Below are positions 8,583-17,238 of a DNA stretch of 33,491 bases, piece by piece. This stretch comes from an uncultured Blautia sp. (GTDB lineage: Bacteria > Bacillota > Clostridia > Lachnospirales > Lachnospiraceae): positions 1 to 33,491 of the forward strand of contig UQMI01000039.1 of NCBI GenBank assembly GCA_900542045.1, read 5' to 3'. Every line of letters starts with the position of its first letter. The first letter of the stretch is position 1. Under the pieces are notes generated by a model, which worked only from the letters and a program-made list of their open reading frames with translations, searched no databases and was not told where the DNA came from. A program made the position numbers and the translations under genes.

Positions 8583-8611
8583 TTGACAGCAGCCGGGAAA
8601 CATGATACTAT
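8583..8611 (+). promoter_or_regulatory. sigma-A promoter for the ABC transporter operon
   Basis: A perfect -35 box TTGACA (8583-8588), 17-bp spacer and TACTAT as -10 (8606-8611). It lies about 90 bp upstream of the binding-protein gene, directly after the previous operon, which shows no clear terminator. Confidence 0.7.
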
Positions 8612-8698
8612 GGCTATGTGCTTTAATATGGTAGAGTGATTGCGTGGCAGATTGATAATGGAACGCAGTTTCTTGCCGAAGAGAAGAGGAGAATGAGA

Positions 8699-9610
8699 AT
8701 GAAGAAAAGAGTATTGTGCACCTTACTGGCAGTGGCAATGGGAAGTACTCTGCTGACAGGCTGTGGTGCAGGAACGGATGAAGGAGAGACTGCTGCGGAG
8801 GAGACCACTCCAACAGAAGAAGCAGATTTTGAGGCGGAAGAGACAGATACGGATACGGCTGCAGATGAAGGAGAAGCTGCAGAGGAGGCTTCCAGTGAAG
8901 AAGGAAGAACCTTTGTTGTGGGCTTCGATGCAGAGTACCCGCCCTTTGGATATATGGATGATTCCGGTGAGTATGTGGGGTTTGACCTGGATCTGGCCCA
9001 GAAGGTATGCGACAATCTGGGATGGACTCTGGAGAAGAAGCCCATCAACTGGGATTCCAAGGACATGGAGCTGAATTCCGGGACCATAGACTGTATCTGG
9101 AACGGATTCACCATCAATGGCCGGGAGGATGATTATACCTGGTCAGATCCCTATCTGGACAATGAGCAGGTGATTGTGGTGGCAGCGGATTCCGGTATTG
9201 AGACACTGGAAGATCTGGCCGGCAGGAATGTGGTGGTTCAGACTGCGTCAGCGGCACTGGATGCGCTGAACAGCGATGCCAATGCAGAACTGACGGCAAG
9301 CTTCGCTTCTCTGACAGAGAACGCTGACTATAATACGGCCTTTATGAATATTGATTCCGGCGCGGCAGACGCGGTGGCTGTTGACATTGGTGTGGCCAAT
9401 TATCAGCTGGCGCAGAGAGAGGAAGGAAAATATGTGATTCTGGATGAGCCCATCCAGAGTGAACAGTATGGAATTGGATTTAAGAAGGGAAATGAAGAAC
9501 TGAGAGATCAGGTATGGGCGGAAGTTCTGAAACTGTACGAAGACGGAACAGTGGACGAACTGGCCGAACAGTATGGCGTGGATACTTCCATGATCTGTAT
9601 TGGCCAATAG
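8699..9610 (+). CDS. amino-acid ABC transporter substrate-binding lipoprotein
   Basis: Family 3 extracellular solute-binding protein, 303 residues. I chose ATG 8699 (MKKRVLC) because AGAGGAG lies 8 nt upstream; another ATG at 8693 is too close to it. The signal peptide ends in the lipobox LLTGC, giving a lipid-anchored protein. A 45-residue acidic linker of Glu, Asp, Thr and Ala follows, longer than usual. The SBP domain starts at VVGFDAEYPPFGYMDD, with GFDLDLAQ, INWDS and WNGFTINGRE typical of polar amino-acid binders. It is first of a three-gene transporter operon. The exact ligand (cystine, glutamine, arginine or other) cannot be told. Confidence 0.92.
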   Translation: MKKRVLCTLLAVAMGSTLLTGCGAGTDEGETAAEETTPTEEADFEAEETDTDTAADEGEAAEEASSEEGRTFVVGFDAEYPPFGYMDDSGEYVGFDLDLAQKVCDNLGWTLEKKPINWDSKDMELNSGTIDCIWNGFTINGREDDYTWSDPYLDNEQVIVVAADSGIETLEDLAGRNVVVQTASAALDALNSDANAELTASFASLTENADYNTAFMNIDSGAADAVAVDIGVANYQLAQREEGKYVILDEPIQSEQYGIGFKKGNEELRDQVWAEVLKLYEDGTVDELAEQYGVDTSMICIGQ

Positions 9611-9665
9611 AATTGGCATACAGCGGGTAATAGCGCAAAAAGCCATCTATATTTCGCGGGGGGTA

Positions 9666-9704
9666 AAACGATAGAAAGTTCGCGGCGCGGACTTTCTATC
9701 GTTT
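9666..9704 (+). promoter_or_regulatory. 14-bp intercistronic hairpin between binding protein and permease
   Basis: A perfect 14-bp inverted repeat, AAACGATAGAAAGT (9666-9679) with ACTTTCTATCGTTT (9691-9704), encloses an 11-nt GC-rich loop. No strong U tract follows. In binding-protein operons such hairpins often stabilise the upstream mRNA and lower downstream expression; that role here is inference. Confidence 0.75.
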
Positions 9705-9762
9705 GCGTTCGGAGAAAAACAAATTTGATCTTGTACCGTCAGTGTGTACAAAAGGAGGCCAT

Positions 9763-10413
9763 ATGAAATTTTCAGTTATGCTGCAGCAGCTGGCAGGAGG
9801 AATGCTGGTATCCATAGAGATTTTTGTGGTTACGCTTCTGGTATCGCTGCCCCTGGGACTTCTTGTCTGTTTTGGGCGCATGTCCAAAAATCCGCTGCTG
9901 CGGGGGATCGTTAAAATCTACATATCCGTCATGAGAGGAACGCCGCTGATGCTGCAGCTGATGGTGGTGTACTTCGGCCCTTATTTTCTGTTCGGCATCC
10001 GGATCACCCAGTCCTACAGCCTGATCGCTACATTTATCGGTTTCGGCCTGAATTATGCGGCCTATTTTGCGGAAATCTACAGAGGCGGCATTGAGTCCAT
10101 GCCTGTGGGCCAGTACGAAGCGGCCAAAATTCTGGGTTACGGAAAGGCGCAGACATTTTTCCATATCATACTGCCCCAGGTCATCAAGAGGATTCTTCCG
10201 TCTGTGACCAACGAGGTGATCACGCTGGTGAAGGATACTTCTCTGGCATTTGTGCTTTCCGTAATGGAAATGTTTACCATTGCCAAGCAGATCGCCAGCT
10301 CCCAGACAACAATGATGCCTTTCGTGGTGGCAGCTGTCTTTTATTATGTTTTTAACCTGCTTGTGGCAGTGGTCATGGAAAAGATCGAGAAGAAACTGGA
10401 TTATTATCGCTAG
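9763..10413 (+). CDS. amino-acid ABC transporter permease (His/Glu/Gln/Arg family)
   Basis: Inner-membrane permease of 216 residues. ATG 9763 is chosen because AAAGGAGG lies 4-5 nt upstream; the frame extends upstream into the hairpin region without support. About five membrane segments are visible, starting with SIEIFVVTLLVSLPLGLLVC. MRGTPLMLQLMVVYF near residue 50-65 is the family signature, and the EAA loop reads EAAKILGYGKAQTFFHIILPQ-like near 125-145 (the ATPase contact). One subunit presumably forms a homodimer. It is 152 nt after the binding-protein gene and 13 nt before the ATPase gene. Confidence 0.93.
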   Translation: MKFSVMLQQLAGGMLVSIEIFVVTLLVSLPLGLLVCFGRMSKNPLLRGIVKIYISVMRGTPLMLQLMVVYFGPYFLFGIRITQSYSLIATFIGFGLNYAAYFAEIYRGGIESMPVGQYEAAKILGYGKAQTFFHIILPQVIKRILPSVTNEVITLVKDTSLAFVLSVMEMFTIAKQIASSQTTMMPFVVAAVFYYVFNLLVAVVMEKIEKKLDYYR

Positions 10414-10426
10414 GAGGTGACGGAAA

Positions 10427-11128
10427 ATGAGCTTGCTGGAAATCAAAGATGTGAAAAAAAGTTTTGACGGCCTGGAAGTACTCAAGGGGATTTCCCTTTC
10501 TGTGGAAGAGGGGGAAGTGGTGAGTATCATTGGTCCCTCCGGTTCAGGAAAATCCACGCTCCTTCGGTGCGCCACCCGTCTGGAGACCCAGGATGAAGGA
10601 GAGATCCGTTACCAGGGTGAATTTGGGCTGGTATTTCAGAATTTTAATCTGTTTCCCCATTTTAATGTAATGAAAAATATTACGGATGCACCCATTCGCG
10701 TGCAGAAGCGCAGAAAAGATGAGGTATACAAAGAAGCGCGGGAGCTTTTGAAGAAGGTGGGGCTTTCAGATAAGGAAAAGGCCTATCCCTATCAGCTCTC
10801 CGGCGGGCAGCAGCAGCGGGTTTCCATTGCCAGAGCACTTGCCATGAATCCCAATATCCTGTTTTTTGATGAGCCTACTTCCGCGCTGGATCCGGAACTG
10901 ACGGGAGAAATCCTGAAGGTGATCAAAAATCTGGCCCGGGAAAAGATCACCATGGTGATCGTGACCCATGAAATGTCTTTTGCCCGGGAGATTTCCGACC
11001 GGATCATTTTCATGGACCGGGGCGTGGTTGCGGTGGAGGGAACGCCAGAGCAGGTGTTTTCTTCAGATAATGAACGAATGAAAGAGTTTTTAGGAAAATT
11101 TCATCAGGGGACGCAAGGTTTTTCTTGA
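10427..11128 (+). CDS. amino-acid ABC transporter ATP-binding protein
   Basis: Cytoplasmic ATPase of 233 residues, GlnQ type; AGGAGGTGA precedes the ATG. Walker A is GPSGSGKST (38-46), the Q-loop [10 protein letters not shown], the signature LSGGQQQRV, Walker B ILFFDEP, the D-loop SALDPE and the H-loop VTHEM. The segment between Walker A and the Q-loop is about ten residues shorter than in typical GlnQ proteins, which may simply remove a surface loop. It is the last gene of the transporter operon. Its stop codon overlaps the -35 box of the purB promoter, and no terminator was seen. Confidence 0.93.
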   Translation: MSLLEIKDVKKSFDGLEVLKGISLSVEEGEVVSIIGPSGSGKSTLLRCATRLETQDEGEIRYQGEFGLVFQNFNLFPHFNVMKNITDAPIRVQKRRKDEVYKEARELLKKVGLSDKEKAYPYQLSGGQQQRVSIARALAMNPNILFFDEPTSALDPELTGEILKVIKNLAREKITMVIVTHEMSFAREISDRIIFMDRGVVAVEGTPEQVFSSDNERMKEFLGKFHQGTQGFS

Positions 11129-11153
11129 GTTTCAAAAGGTGATGGTATATAAT
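11125..11153 (+). promoter_or_regulatory. sigma-A promoter for purB
   Basis: The -35 box TTGAGT (11125-11130) shares bases with the stop codon of the ATPase gene. A 17-bp spacer leads to a perfect TATAAT (11148-11153). Transcription would start near 11160, leaving a leader of about 190 nt before purB. Confidence 0.75.
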
Positions 11154-11159
11154 TTCGTT

Positions 11160-11340
11160 GTGTAGTTAAGCGCCCGGCAGAAAGCTGACGGGATATCCAT
11201 GCAACAAAAGCTGCAGAGGGGTGGAATCGCCTTTGCGGGAATTAATACGGCAATAGAGTCATAACAGATGAGCGGTGTGTCTTCTGCGCGGACAGCAGGA
11301 TGCCGGTTCGGCACGGTTTATGGCTCTATTGCAGCTTAAA
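11160..11340 (+). promoter_or_regulatory. structured purB leader RNA, possible cis-regulatory element
   Basis: The leader can fold into a nested set of helices. CAATAGAGTCATA (11251-11263) pairs with TATGGCTCTATTG (11319-11331, one G-U pair). AAGCTG (11208-11213) pairs with CAGCTT (11332-11337), continuing the same 3' strand. A GGTG/CGCC hairpin with GAAT loop (11220-11231) sits in the side bulge, and TGCCG/CGGCA forms an apical stem near 11310. The 3' strand ends next to the purB ribosome site (from 11338). I do not recognise a known purine, PRPP or ZTP riboswitch in it. Confidence 0.5.
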
Positions 11341-11350
11341 GGAGAATTTT

Positions 11351-12784
11351 ATGAGTACAGACAGATACCAAAGCCCATTATCAGAACGTTATGCCAGCAG
11401 GGAGATGCAGTATATCTTTTCTCCGGACATGAAATTCCGTACCTGGAGAAAGTTATGGATTGCTCTGGCAGAGACAGAGAAAGAGCTGGGACTTCCCATC
11501 ACCCAGGAGCAGATTGATGAACTGAAGGCCCATGCCGATGATATCAATTATGATGTGGCAAAAGAAAGAGAAAAACAGGTACGCCATGATGTAATGTCTC
11601 ATGTATACGCTTACGGGGTACAGTGTCCGAAAGCCAAGGGCATTATCCATCTGGGTGCTACTTCCTGTTATGTGGGAGATAATACAGATATTATTGTGAT
11701 GACAGAAGCTCTGAAGCTGGTGAGAAAAAAACTGGTGAATGTGATCGCGGAACTGGCCAAATTCGCAGAGGAATACAAGGCCCTGCCGACGTTGGCCTTT
11801 ACCCATTTCCAGCCGGCACAGCCCACCACTGTAGGCAAGCGCGCTACACTCTGGATGCAGGAGTTTCTTATGGATCTGGAAGATCTGGAATATGTGCTGG
11901 GAACTATGAAGCTTCTGGGGTCTAAGGGAACCACCGGTACCCAGGCCAGTTTTCTGGAGCTGTTCAACGGAGATCAGGAAACCATTGACAAGATCGATCC
12001 CATGATTGCGGAGAAGATGGGCTTCCGGGAGTGTTATCCGGTGTCCGGTCAGACCTATTCCCGCAAGGTGGATACCAGAGTGCTGAACATTCTGGCGGGG
12101 ATTGCCGCCAGCGCCCACAAGTTTTCCAATGATATCCGGCTGCTGCAGCACCTGAAGGAAGTGGAAGAGCCTTTCGAAAAAAGCCAGATTGGTTCTTCTG
12201 CCATGGCCTATAAGAGAAATCCCATGCGCAGCGAGCGGATTGCTTCCCTGTCCCGGTTTGTAATGGTGGATGCGCTGAATCCGGCTATTACCTCGGCAAC
12301 ACAGTGGTTTGAGAGAACTCTGGATGATTCGGCCAACAAGCGCCTTAGTATACCCGAAGGATTTCTGGCTGTGGACGGAATTCTGGATCTGTGTCTGAAT
12401 GTGGTGGATGGACTGGTGGTATATCCCAAGGTGATCTATAAACGTCTGATGTCTGAGCTGCCGTTTATGGCAACAGAAAATATTATGATGGATGCAGTGA
12501 AAGCCGGCGGAGACCGCCAGGAGCTCCATGAGAGGATCCGGGAGCTGTCCATGGAGGCCGGACGGAACGTAAAGGCAGAGGGAAAAGAGAATAATCTGCT
12601 GGAACTGATCGCGGCGGATCCGGCCTTTAATCTGACTCTGGAAGAACTGGAGAAGACCATGGATCCGGCACGTTATACAGGAAGAGCAAAAGAGCAGGTG
12701 GATGCATTCCTGACAAAAGTAATCAGGCCGGTTCTGGATTCCCACAAAGAGCTTCTGGGAATGAAGGCAGAGATCAATGTGTGA
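11351..12784 (+). CDS. purB: adenylosuccinate lyase
   Basis: Converts adenylosuccinate to AMP and SAICAR to AICAR in purine synthesis, each time releasing fumarate. 477 residues, the long PurB form. ATG 11351 follows AAAGGAG. The fumarase/aspartase superfamily blocks are present: TSCYVGDNTD near 108-117, THFQPAQPTT near 155-165, and the signature GSSAMAYKRNPMRSERI near 283-300, which contains the mobile loop serine. The stop is followed after 105 bp by lemA. Its pathway partner purA lies 2.9 kb downstream on the same strand. Confidence 0.96.
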   Translation: MSTDRYQSPLSERYASREMQYIFSPDMKFRTWRKLWIALAETEKELGLPITQEQIDELKAHADDINYDVAKEREKQVRHDVMSHVYAYGVQCPKAKGIIHLGATSCYVGDNTDIIVMTEALKLVRKKLVNVIAELAKFAEEYKALPTLAFTHFQPAQPTTVGKRATLWMQEFLMDLEDLEYVLGTMKLLGSKGTTGTQASFLELFNGDQETIDKIDPMIAEKMGFRECYPVSGQTYSRKVDTRVLNILAGIAASAHKFSNDIRLLQHLKEVEEPFEKSQIGSSAMAYKRNPMRSERIASLSRFVMVDALNPAITSATQWFERTLDDSANKRLSIPEGFLAVDGILDLCLNVVDGLVVYPKVIYKRLMSELPFMATENIMMDAVKAGGDRQELHERIRELSMEAGRNVKAEGKENNLLELIAADPAFNLTLEELEKTMDPARYTGRAKEQVDAFLTKVIRPVLDSHKELLGMKAEINV

Positions 12785-12889
12785 CGATAACGAATAACTG
12801 TGTCGTCAGACAGGAGCGTCTGTGCCGGGAGCTGGTATTTGCGAACAGCGCCGGGACAGGCTGTGCAGATCCGGAAAGGAGAAATGCTT

Positions 12890-13459
12890 ATGGTTATGAC
12901 AGTCTTGCTGCTTCTTCTGATTGCGCTTGCTGTGATACTGATACTGGTGATCTGGCTGGTGGCATCTTACAACAAGTTCATAAAACTGCGGAATAAAACA
13001 GAGGAGGCTTATTCTGCCATGGATGTGTCTCTGAAGAAACGATACGATTTGATCCCTGGTTATGTGGAAACGGTAAAGGCATATGCCAGACATGAAAGAG
13101 AGACTCTGGAGGCGGTGCTGAAAGCCAGAAACAGTGCAGTACATGCAGGGGATCCCAAGCAGCGTATTGCCAGTGAAAATGCGCTGAGCGGAGCTCTGAA
13201 GGATCTGTTTGCCGTGGCGGAAGCCTACCCGGATCTGAAAGCAGATGCCAATTTCAGAGAGCTGCAGCAGCAGCTGAGTCGTCTGGAGGAAGAGATCGCC
13301 GGTTCCAGACGGTATTATAATGGTGTTGTGAATAAATACAATACGCAGACAGAGATGTTTCCGGGAAGCCTTCTGGCAAAACTGTTCGGTTTCGAGAGAA
13401 AACCTTTGTACGAAGTAACCAATGCGGAAGAGAGAGAAAAGCAAACGCTCTCTTTTTAG
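12890..13459 (+). CDS. lemA: LemA family membrane protein
   Basis: 189 residues. ATG 12890 is preferred because AAAGGAG (12875-12881) lies 8 nt upstream; ATG 12884 is only 2 nt from it. One N-terminal membrane segment (LLLLLIALAVILILVIWLV) is followed by the LemA coiled helical domain: YNKFIKLRNKTEEAYSAMDV, KKRYDLIPGYVETVK, and the C-terminal RRYYNGVVNKYNT. LemA proteins are usually single-span with a mostly cytoplasmic or surface helical bundle, and their biochemical role is unsettled. It is followed 15 nt later by a DUF2207 protein, a frequent partner, so the two probably form a membrane complex. Confidence 0.93.
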   Translation: MVMTVLLLLLIALAVILILVIWLVASYNKFIKLRNKTEEAYSAMDVSLKKRYDLIPGYVETVKAYARHERETLEAVLKARNSAVHAGDPKQRIASENALSGALKDLFAVAEAYPDLKADANFRELQQQLSRLEEEIAGSRRYYNGVVNKYNTQTEMFPGSLLAKLFGFERKPLYEVTNAEEREKQTLSF

Positions 13460-13474
13460 CAGAAAGGAACTGGA

Positions 13475-15454
13475 ATGAAGAAAAATCATCTGATGCCGGT
13501 CGTCATCTTTTTGATCTGTATACTTGTGTCGGGTTCCGGTTTCCTGGAGACTTTTTTCGATGGGAAGAGCAGCGTTGCCTACGACAGCAATATGGAGACA
13601 CAGGACTATCAAGTGGATATCACAGTGGAAGAAGACAACAGTTATCTGGTCGAGGAAGAGATCACGGTGGACTTCCAGCTTCCCCGTCATGGAATTTACC
13701 GCTATATTCCCGCGAAGGGCGTGAGTACTTCCGTAAATAAAGACGGAGAATTCGAGAAGGAACCTTATTATGCGTCTATTGATGTGCTGGAGACCAGTGA
13801 GCAGGCAGATATTTCATCGGAATCCGGCAACACGGTGATACGGCTGGGCAGTGAGGACAGTACAGTGTATGGAGAAGAGACCTATCGTCTTGTTTACCGG
13901 GTTACGCCGTATCTGCAGAATGAAGAATATTCCAATGTTTACTACAATATCTTTCCGATATTGTGGCAGAATGATATACCAGCGGGCAGCAGCTTTGCCA
14001 TTACGTTTCCAAAAGAATTCAATACGGAACAGCTGGCCATGTATTATGGGGAATACGGCAGTTCGGCAGATGCGTCCTCTATCCTGTCCCTGGAATGGAA
14101 TGGTCTGACTCTGGAGGGAACCCTGCGGGAGACACTTTCTCTGGGAGAAGGGCTGACCTGTTATGTGGCGATGGAGCCGGGGTATTTTACAGAAATCCAT
14201 ACGGTGGATGCTGTGGAGATTGGACTGCTGGTTTTCACCCTCATCACGTTGGCTGCTGTGGTTATTCTGTTTGCCATATTCGGAAGAGACCATGAAATGT
14301 ATCCATCCATTCAGTTTCAGCCGCCGGAAGATCTGGACAGCGCCGCCGTGGGTTATATCATTGACGGAGCAGTGGAGAACCGGGATGTTTTGTCTCTCAT
14401 CATCTATTGGGCAGACAAGGGGTATCTGACTATCCGGGAAGAGGAACACGGCAATATGGTCTTCTGCAGAAAGCAGGAGCTTCCTGAGAAGACACCGAAA
14501 TATGAACGCACTATGTTTAACCGGCTGTTTCGGAATGGGACCGAAGTATCGGTGGATGATCTGCGGTATAAGTTTGCGGATACACTGGGGTCTGTAAAAA
14601 AACAGATCAGGAAATATTATTCCGGAAAAAAGAGGGGGATTTATACAGAATCTTCCAGGACAGCCCGGGTTGTATCCACTGTTCTGTGTGTACTGCCCTT
14701 CGGCGGGTTTGTGGCAGTCATCAGTATCCTGTGCCCTCTGTCGGTTCTGCGGGGAATCCTGCATGTACTGTCAGTGGCAGGACTTCTGGCGGGCGTAGGT
14801 ATCTTCAATTATACTGTGGATAACTGGTATTCCAAAAAAAGGAGCAACCGCAGATCCATGATCGCGGCAGGTGTGTGTGTCTGTCTGGCTTCTCTGGCTG
14901 TGTTCTCCGGAAGCTATCTGGTACGTGCCCTGGAGGGGGAAGCTTTTGCGTTTCTTCCGGTTTTTGCGGTTGTGATCGGAGCCACAGTGGTGATGATCTT
15001 CCTTACTGGATTTATGAAAAAGAGGACCAGGCAGTGCATGGAATGGATGGGCAGGCTGGTAGGTCTTCGGGATTTTATCGAAACGGCAGAGTTGGAGAGG
15101 CTGCAGGTGCTGTCAGAGGAAAATCCTCAGTGGTTTTATCATGTGCTGCCCTATGCGTATGTATTCGGCCTGTCTGATGTATTCGCCAGGAAGCTGGAGG
15201 GGCTGGCAATCCCCGGACCTGACTGGTATGAGCCCATGGACCAGGGAGATGTATTCTGGGATTACTATTTGTTCCATCATATGTTCATGAGAAATATGAG
15301 CTATGCGTCCAGGACCATGACGCAGATAGAACCGCCGAAAGTGGAGAATATCGATGATTACACTGGCGGTTTTGGAGGCGGCAGTTTCGGCGGGAGCAGC
15401 GGAGGCGGCTTCTCCGGAGGCGGTTTTGGGGGCGGAGGCGGCGGAAGCTGGTAA
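13475..15454 (+). CDS. DUF2207 membrane protein with Gly-rich tail
   Basis: 659 residues. A signal peptide (about 1-25) precedes an extracytoplasmic beta-rich DUF2207 domain (about 40-240; VDITVEEDNSYLVEEEI, then HGIYRYIP). A first membrane segment lies near 247-269, a cytoplasmic helical region follows, then two closely spaced segments near 405-450 and two more near 465-520. The C-terminal domain has GLRDFIETAE and LPYAYVFGLSD motifs typical of the family, and the end is a Ser/Gly tail (SFGGSSGGGFSGGGF) finishing GGGGGSW. Low-complexity Gly tails are usual in this family. It is encoded directly after lemA; function unknown. Confidence 0.9.
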   Translation: MKKNHLMPVVIFLICILVSGSGFLETFFDGKSSVAYDSNMETQDYQVDITVEEDNSYLVEEEITVDFQLPRHGIYRYIPAKGVSTSVNKDGEFEKEPYYASIDVLETSEQADISSESGNTVIRLGSEDSTVYGEETYRLVYRVTPYLQNEEYSNVYYNIFPILWQNDIPAGSSFAITFPKEFNTEQLAMYYGEYGSSADASSILSLEWNGLTLEGTLRETLSLGEGLTCYVAMEPGYFTEIHTVDAVEIGLLVFTLITLAAVVILFAIFGRDHEMYPSIQFQPPEDLDSAAVGYIIDGAVENRDVLSLIIYWADKGYLTIREEEHGNMVFCRKQELPEKTPKYERTMFNRLFRNGTEVSVDDLRYKFADTLGSVKKQIRKYYSGKKRGIYTESSRTARVVSTVLCVLPFGGFVAVISILCPLSVLRGILHVLSVAGLLAGVGIFNYTVDNWYSKKRSNRRSMIAAGVCVCLASLAVFSGSYLVRALEGEAFAFLPVFAVVIGATVVMIFLTGFMKKRTRQCMEWMGRLVGLRDFIETAELERLQVLSEENPQWFYHVLPYAYVFGLSDVFARKLEGLAIPGPDWYEPMDQGDVFWDYYLFHHMFMRNMSYASRTMTQIEPPKVENIDDYTGGFGGGSFGGSSGGGFSGGGFGGGGGGSW

Positions 15455-15471
15455 CGTCCGGATGATTAACA

Positions 15472-15502
15472 GAAAAAGCGGGCTGCCGTATCCGGAAGCC
15501 CG
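15472..15502. terminator. hairpin after DUF2207 gene, T run on minus strand
   Basis: CGGGCT (15479-15484) pairs with AGCCCG (15497-15502). The T-rich side lies on the minus strand (complement of GAAAAAG, 15472-15478), so it looks like a terminator for leftward transcription. On the plus strand it lacks a U tract. No minus-strand gene lies nearby that would need it. Confidence 0.4.
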
Positions 15503-15686
15503 GATAATAGAATTCCCTAACAGCAGTGACGGAAATAGATAGATGCAGCAGGGCTGCAGGCAGGGGAGAGGAATCCAGCGGGGATGGCTCAGTGGGCGTG
15601 CGATACGCCAGACAGACGCATGATCCGCAGGAACAAGATCATAAAAATAAGTGGAATGTTGGATTACACAAGGAGGAACAAGCAAT

Positions 15687-16976
15687 ATGATTAAAGCAGT
15701 AGTTGGCGCCAACTGGGGCGATGAAGGCAAAGGCAAAATTACGGATATGCTGGGGCAGGCAGCGGATATTATCGTGAGATTTCAGGGCGGCGCCAACGCA
15801 GGCCATACGATTGTCAATGATTACGGAAAATTCGCGCTGCATACTCTGCCATCAGGCGTTTTCTATGACCATACGACCAGTGTGATCGGAAACGGTGTGG
15901 CACTGGATATTCCCAAGCTGTTCAATGAGATTCAGCAGATTGTGGATAAAGGAGTACCCATGCCGAAGATCAAAGTGTCTGACCGGGCACAGATTGTTAT
16001 GTCCTATCACGTATTGTTCGATACTTACGAGGAGGCTCGGCTGGCAGGAAAATCTTTCGGTTCTACCAAGTCCGGAATCGCACCTTTCTATTCAGACAAA
16101 TATGCCAAGATCGGATTCCAGGTCAGCGAGCTTTTCCAGGACGAGGCCAGTCTTCGTGAGAAGGTGGAGCGTGTCTGCGAGATTAAAAATGTAATGCTGG
16201 AGCATATGTATCATCAGCCTGCTCTGGAACCGGAAAAAATCTATCAGGAACTGATGGAATATAAAAGGATGGTGGAGCCTTATGTGTGTGATGTTTCGCT
16301 GTTCCTCTGGAATGCGCTGAAAGAAGGCAAGGAGATCCTTCTGGAAGGGCAGCTGGGTTCTCTGAAGGATCCGGATCACGGAATTTACCCCATGGTGACT
16401 TCCTCATCCACACTGGCGGCTTACGGTGCCATTGGAGCAGGAGTTCCGCCTTATGAGATCAAGAAAGTCATCACGGTATGCAAGGCTTATTCCAGCGCTG
16501 TGGGAGCCGGTGCGTTTGTATCAGAGATTTTTGGCGAAGAAGCAGATGAACTCAGAAGAAGAGGCGGCGACGGCGGAGAATACGGTGCCACCACAGGACG
16601 TCCCAGACGTATGGGCTGGTTTGACGCAGTTGCATCCAAATATGGATGCCGGATGCAGGGAACCACAGATGTGGCCTTTACAGTATTGGATGTACTGGGC
16701 TATCTGGATGAGATCCCGGTATGTGTGGGCTATGAGATTGATGGAGAAGTGACAACAGACTTCCCGGTTACCTGGAAGCTGGAAAAAGCAAAACCGGTCT
16801 ATGAAGTGCTTCCAGGCTGGAAGACAGATATCCGCGGTATCCGGAAATACGAGGATCTGCCGGAGAATTGCCGGAAATATATTGAGTTTGTGGAAGAGAA
16901 GATCGGATTCCCCATTACCATGATCTCCAATGGACCGGGCAGAAACGATATTATTTACAGAAACTATCAGAAATAA
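15687..16976 (+). CDS. purA: adenylosuccinate synthetase, active-site variant
   Basis: Joins IMP and aspartate with GTP to make adenylosuccinate, the step before PurB. 429 residues; ATG 15687 follows AAGGAGG. GDEGKGK is in the P-loop near 13-19, NAGHT near 37-41, then DHGIYPMVTSSS, GAGAFVSE, GATTGRPRRMGWFD and a C-terminal NGPGR. Some positions differ from the classic enzyme: GANWGDEGKGK instead of GxQWGDEGKGK, EGQLGS instead of EGAQG or EGVQG, and TVLDVLGYLDE instead of TKLDVLDGL. I recall this variant set in other Lachnospiraceae, and the core fold looks intact. The 230-bp upstream gap contains small hairpins but no convincing promoter. Confidence 0.94.
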   Translation: MIKAVVGANWGDEGKGKITDMLGQAADIIVRFQGGANAGHTIVNDYGKFALHTLPSGVFYDHTTSVIGNGVALDIPKLFNEIQQIVDKGVPMPKIKVSDRAQIVMSYHVLFDTYEEARLAGKSFGSTKSGIAPFYSDKYAKIGFQVSELFQDEASLREKVERVCEIKNVMLEHMYHQPALEPEKIYQELMEYKRMVEPYVCDVSLFLWNALKEGKEILLEGQLGSLKDPDHGIYPMVTSSSTLAAYGAIGAGVPPYEIKKVITVCKAYSSAVGAGAFVSEIFGEEADELRRRGGDGGEYGATTGRPRRMGWFDAVASKYGCRMQGTTDVAFTVLDVLGYLDEIPVCVGYEIDGEVTTDFPVTWKLEKAKPVYEVLPGWKTDIRGIRKYEDLPENCRKYIEFVEEKIGFPITMISNGPGRNDIIYRNYQK

Positions 16977-17056
16977 ATATTGATAACTGTCAGGAATAAA
17001 CCAGATATGCAGGCTGCCGGTTGGAGCAGCAAAAAGTACAGAAAGTCAGAAAAAAT

Positions 17057-17097
17057 GACCGTCCGTGCTGAAGTAATTCAGCCGGGCGGCCTTTTTT
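17057..17097. terminator. bidirectional terminator between purA and HAD gene
   Basis: A long stem pairs GACCGTCCG plus GCTGAA (17057-17073) with TTCAGC plus CGGGCGGCC (17078-17091), with GTAA as loop. Six T's follow on the plus strand, and six A's precede it, giving a T run on the minus strand. It can end both purA and the convergent HAD gene. Confidence 0.88.
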
Positions 17098-17238
17098 CTC
17101 ACAAGGTATTATCAGGTATCTTTTATCACCTGGATCCATACAGAAAAGCAGAATATTTTATCAGGAATTTTTATAGGCTGAAAATGTTCCGCCGGAATCT
17201 CCTGTATGGTATGGATCAACCGATCTCCCGGCTATAGC

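Noticed and set aside
11160..11340. 6S RNA ahead of purB
   Set aside because: The 5' end of the predicted transcript does not pair with its 3' side, and the helices are confined to the downstream part and end at the purB ribosome site.
16980..17237. Small plus-strand open frame after purA
   Set aside because: It contains the purA terminator hairpin and has no ribosome site.
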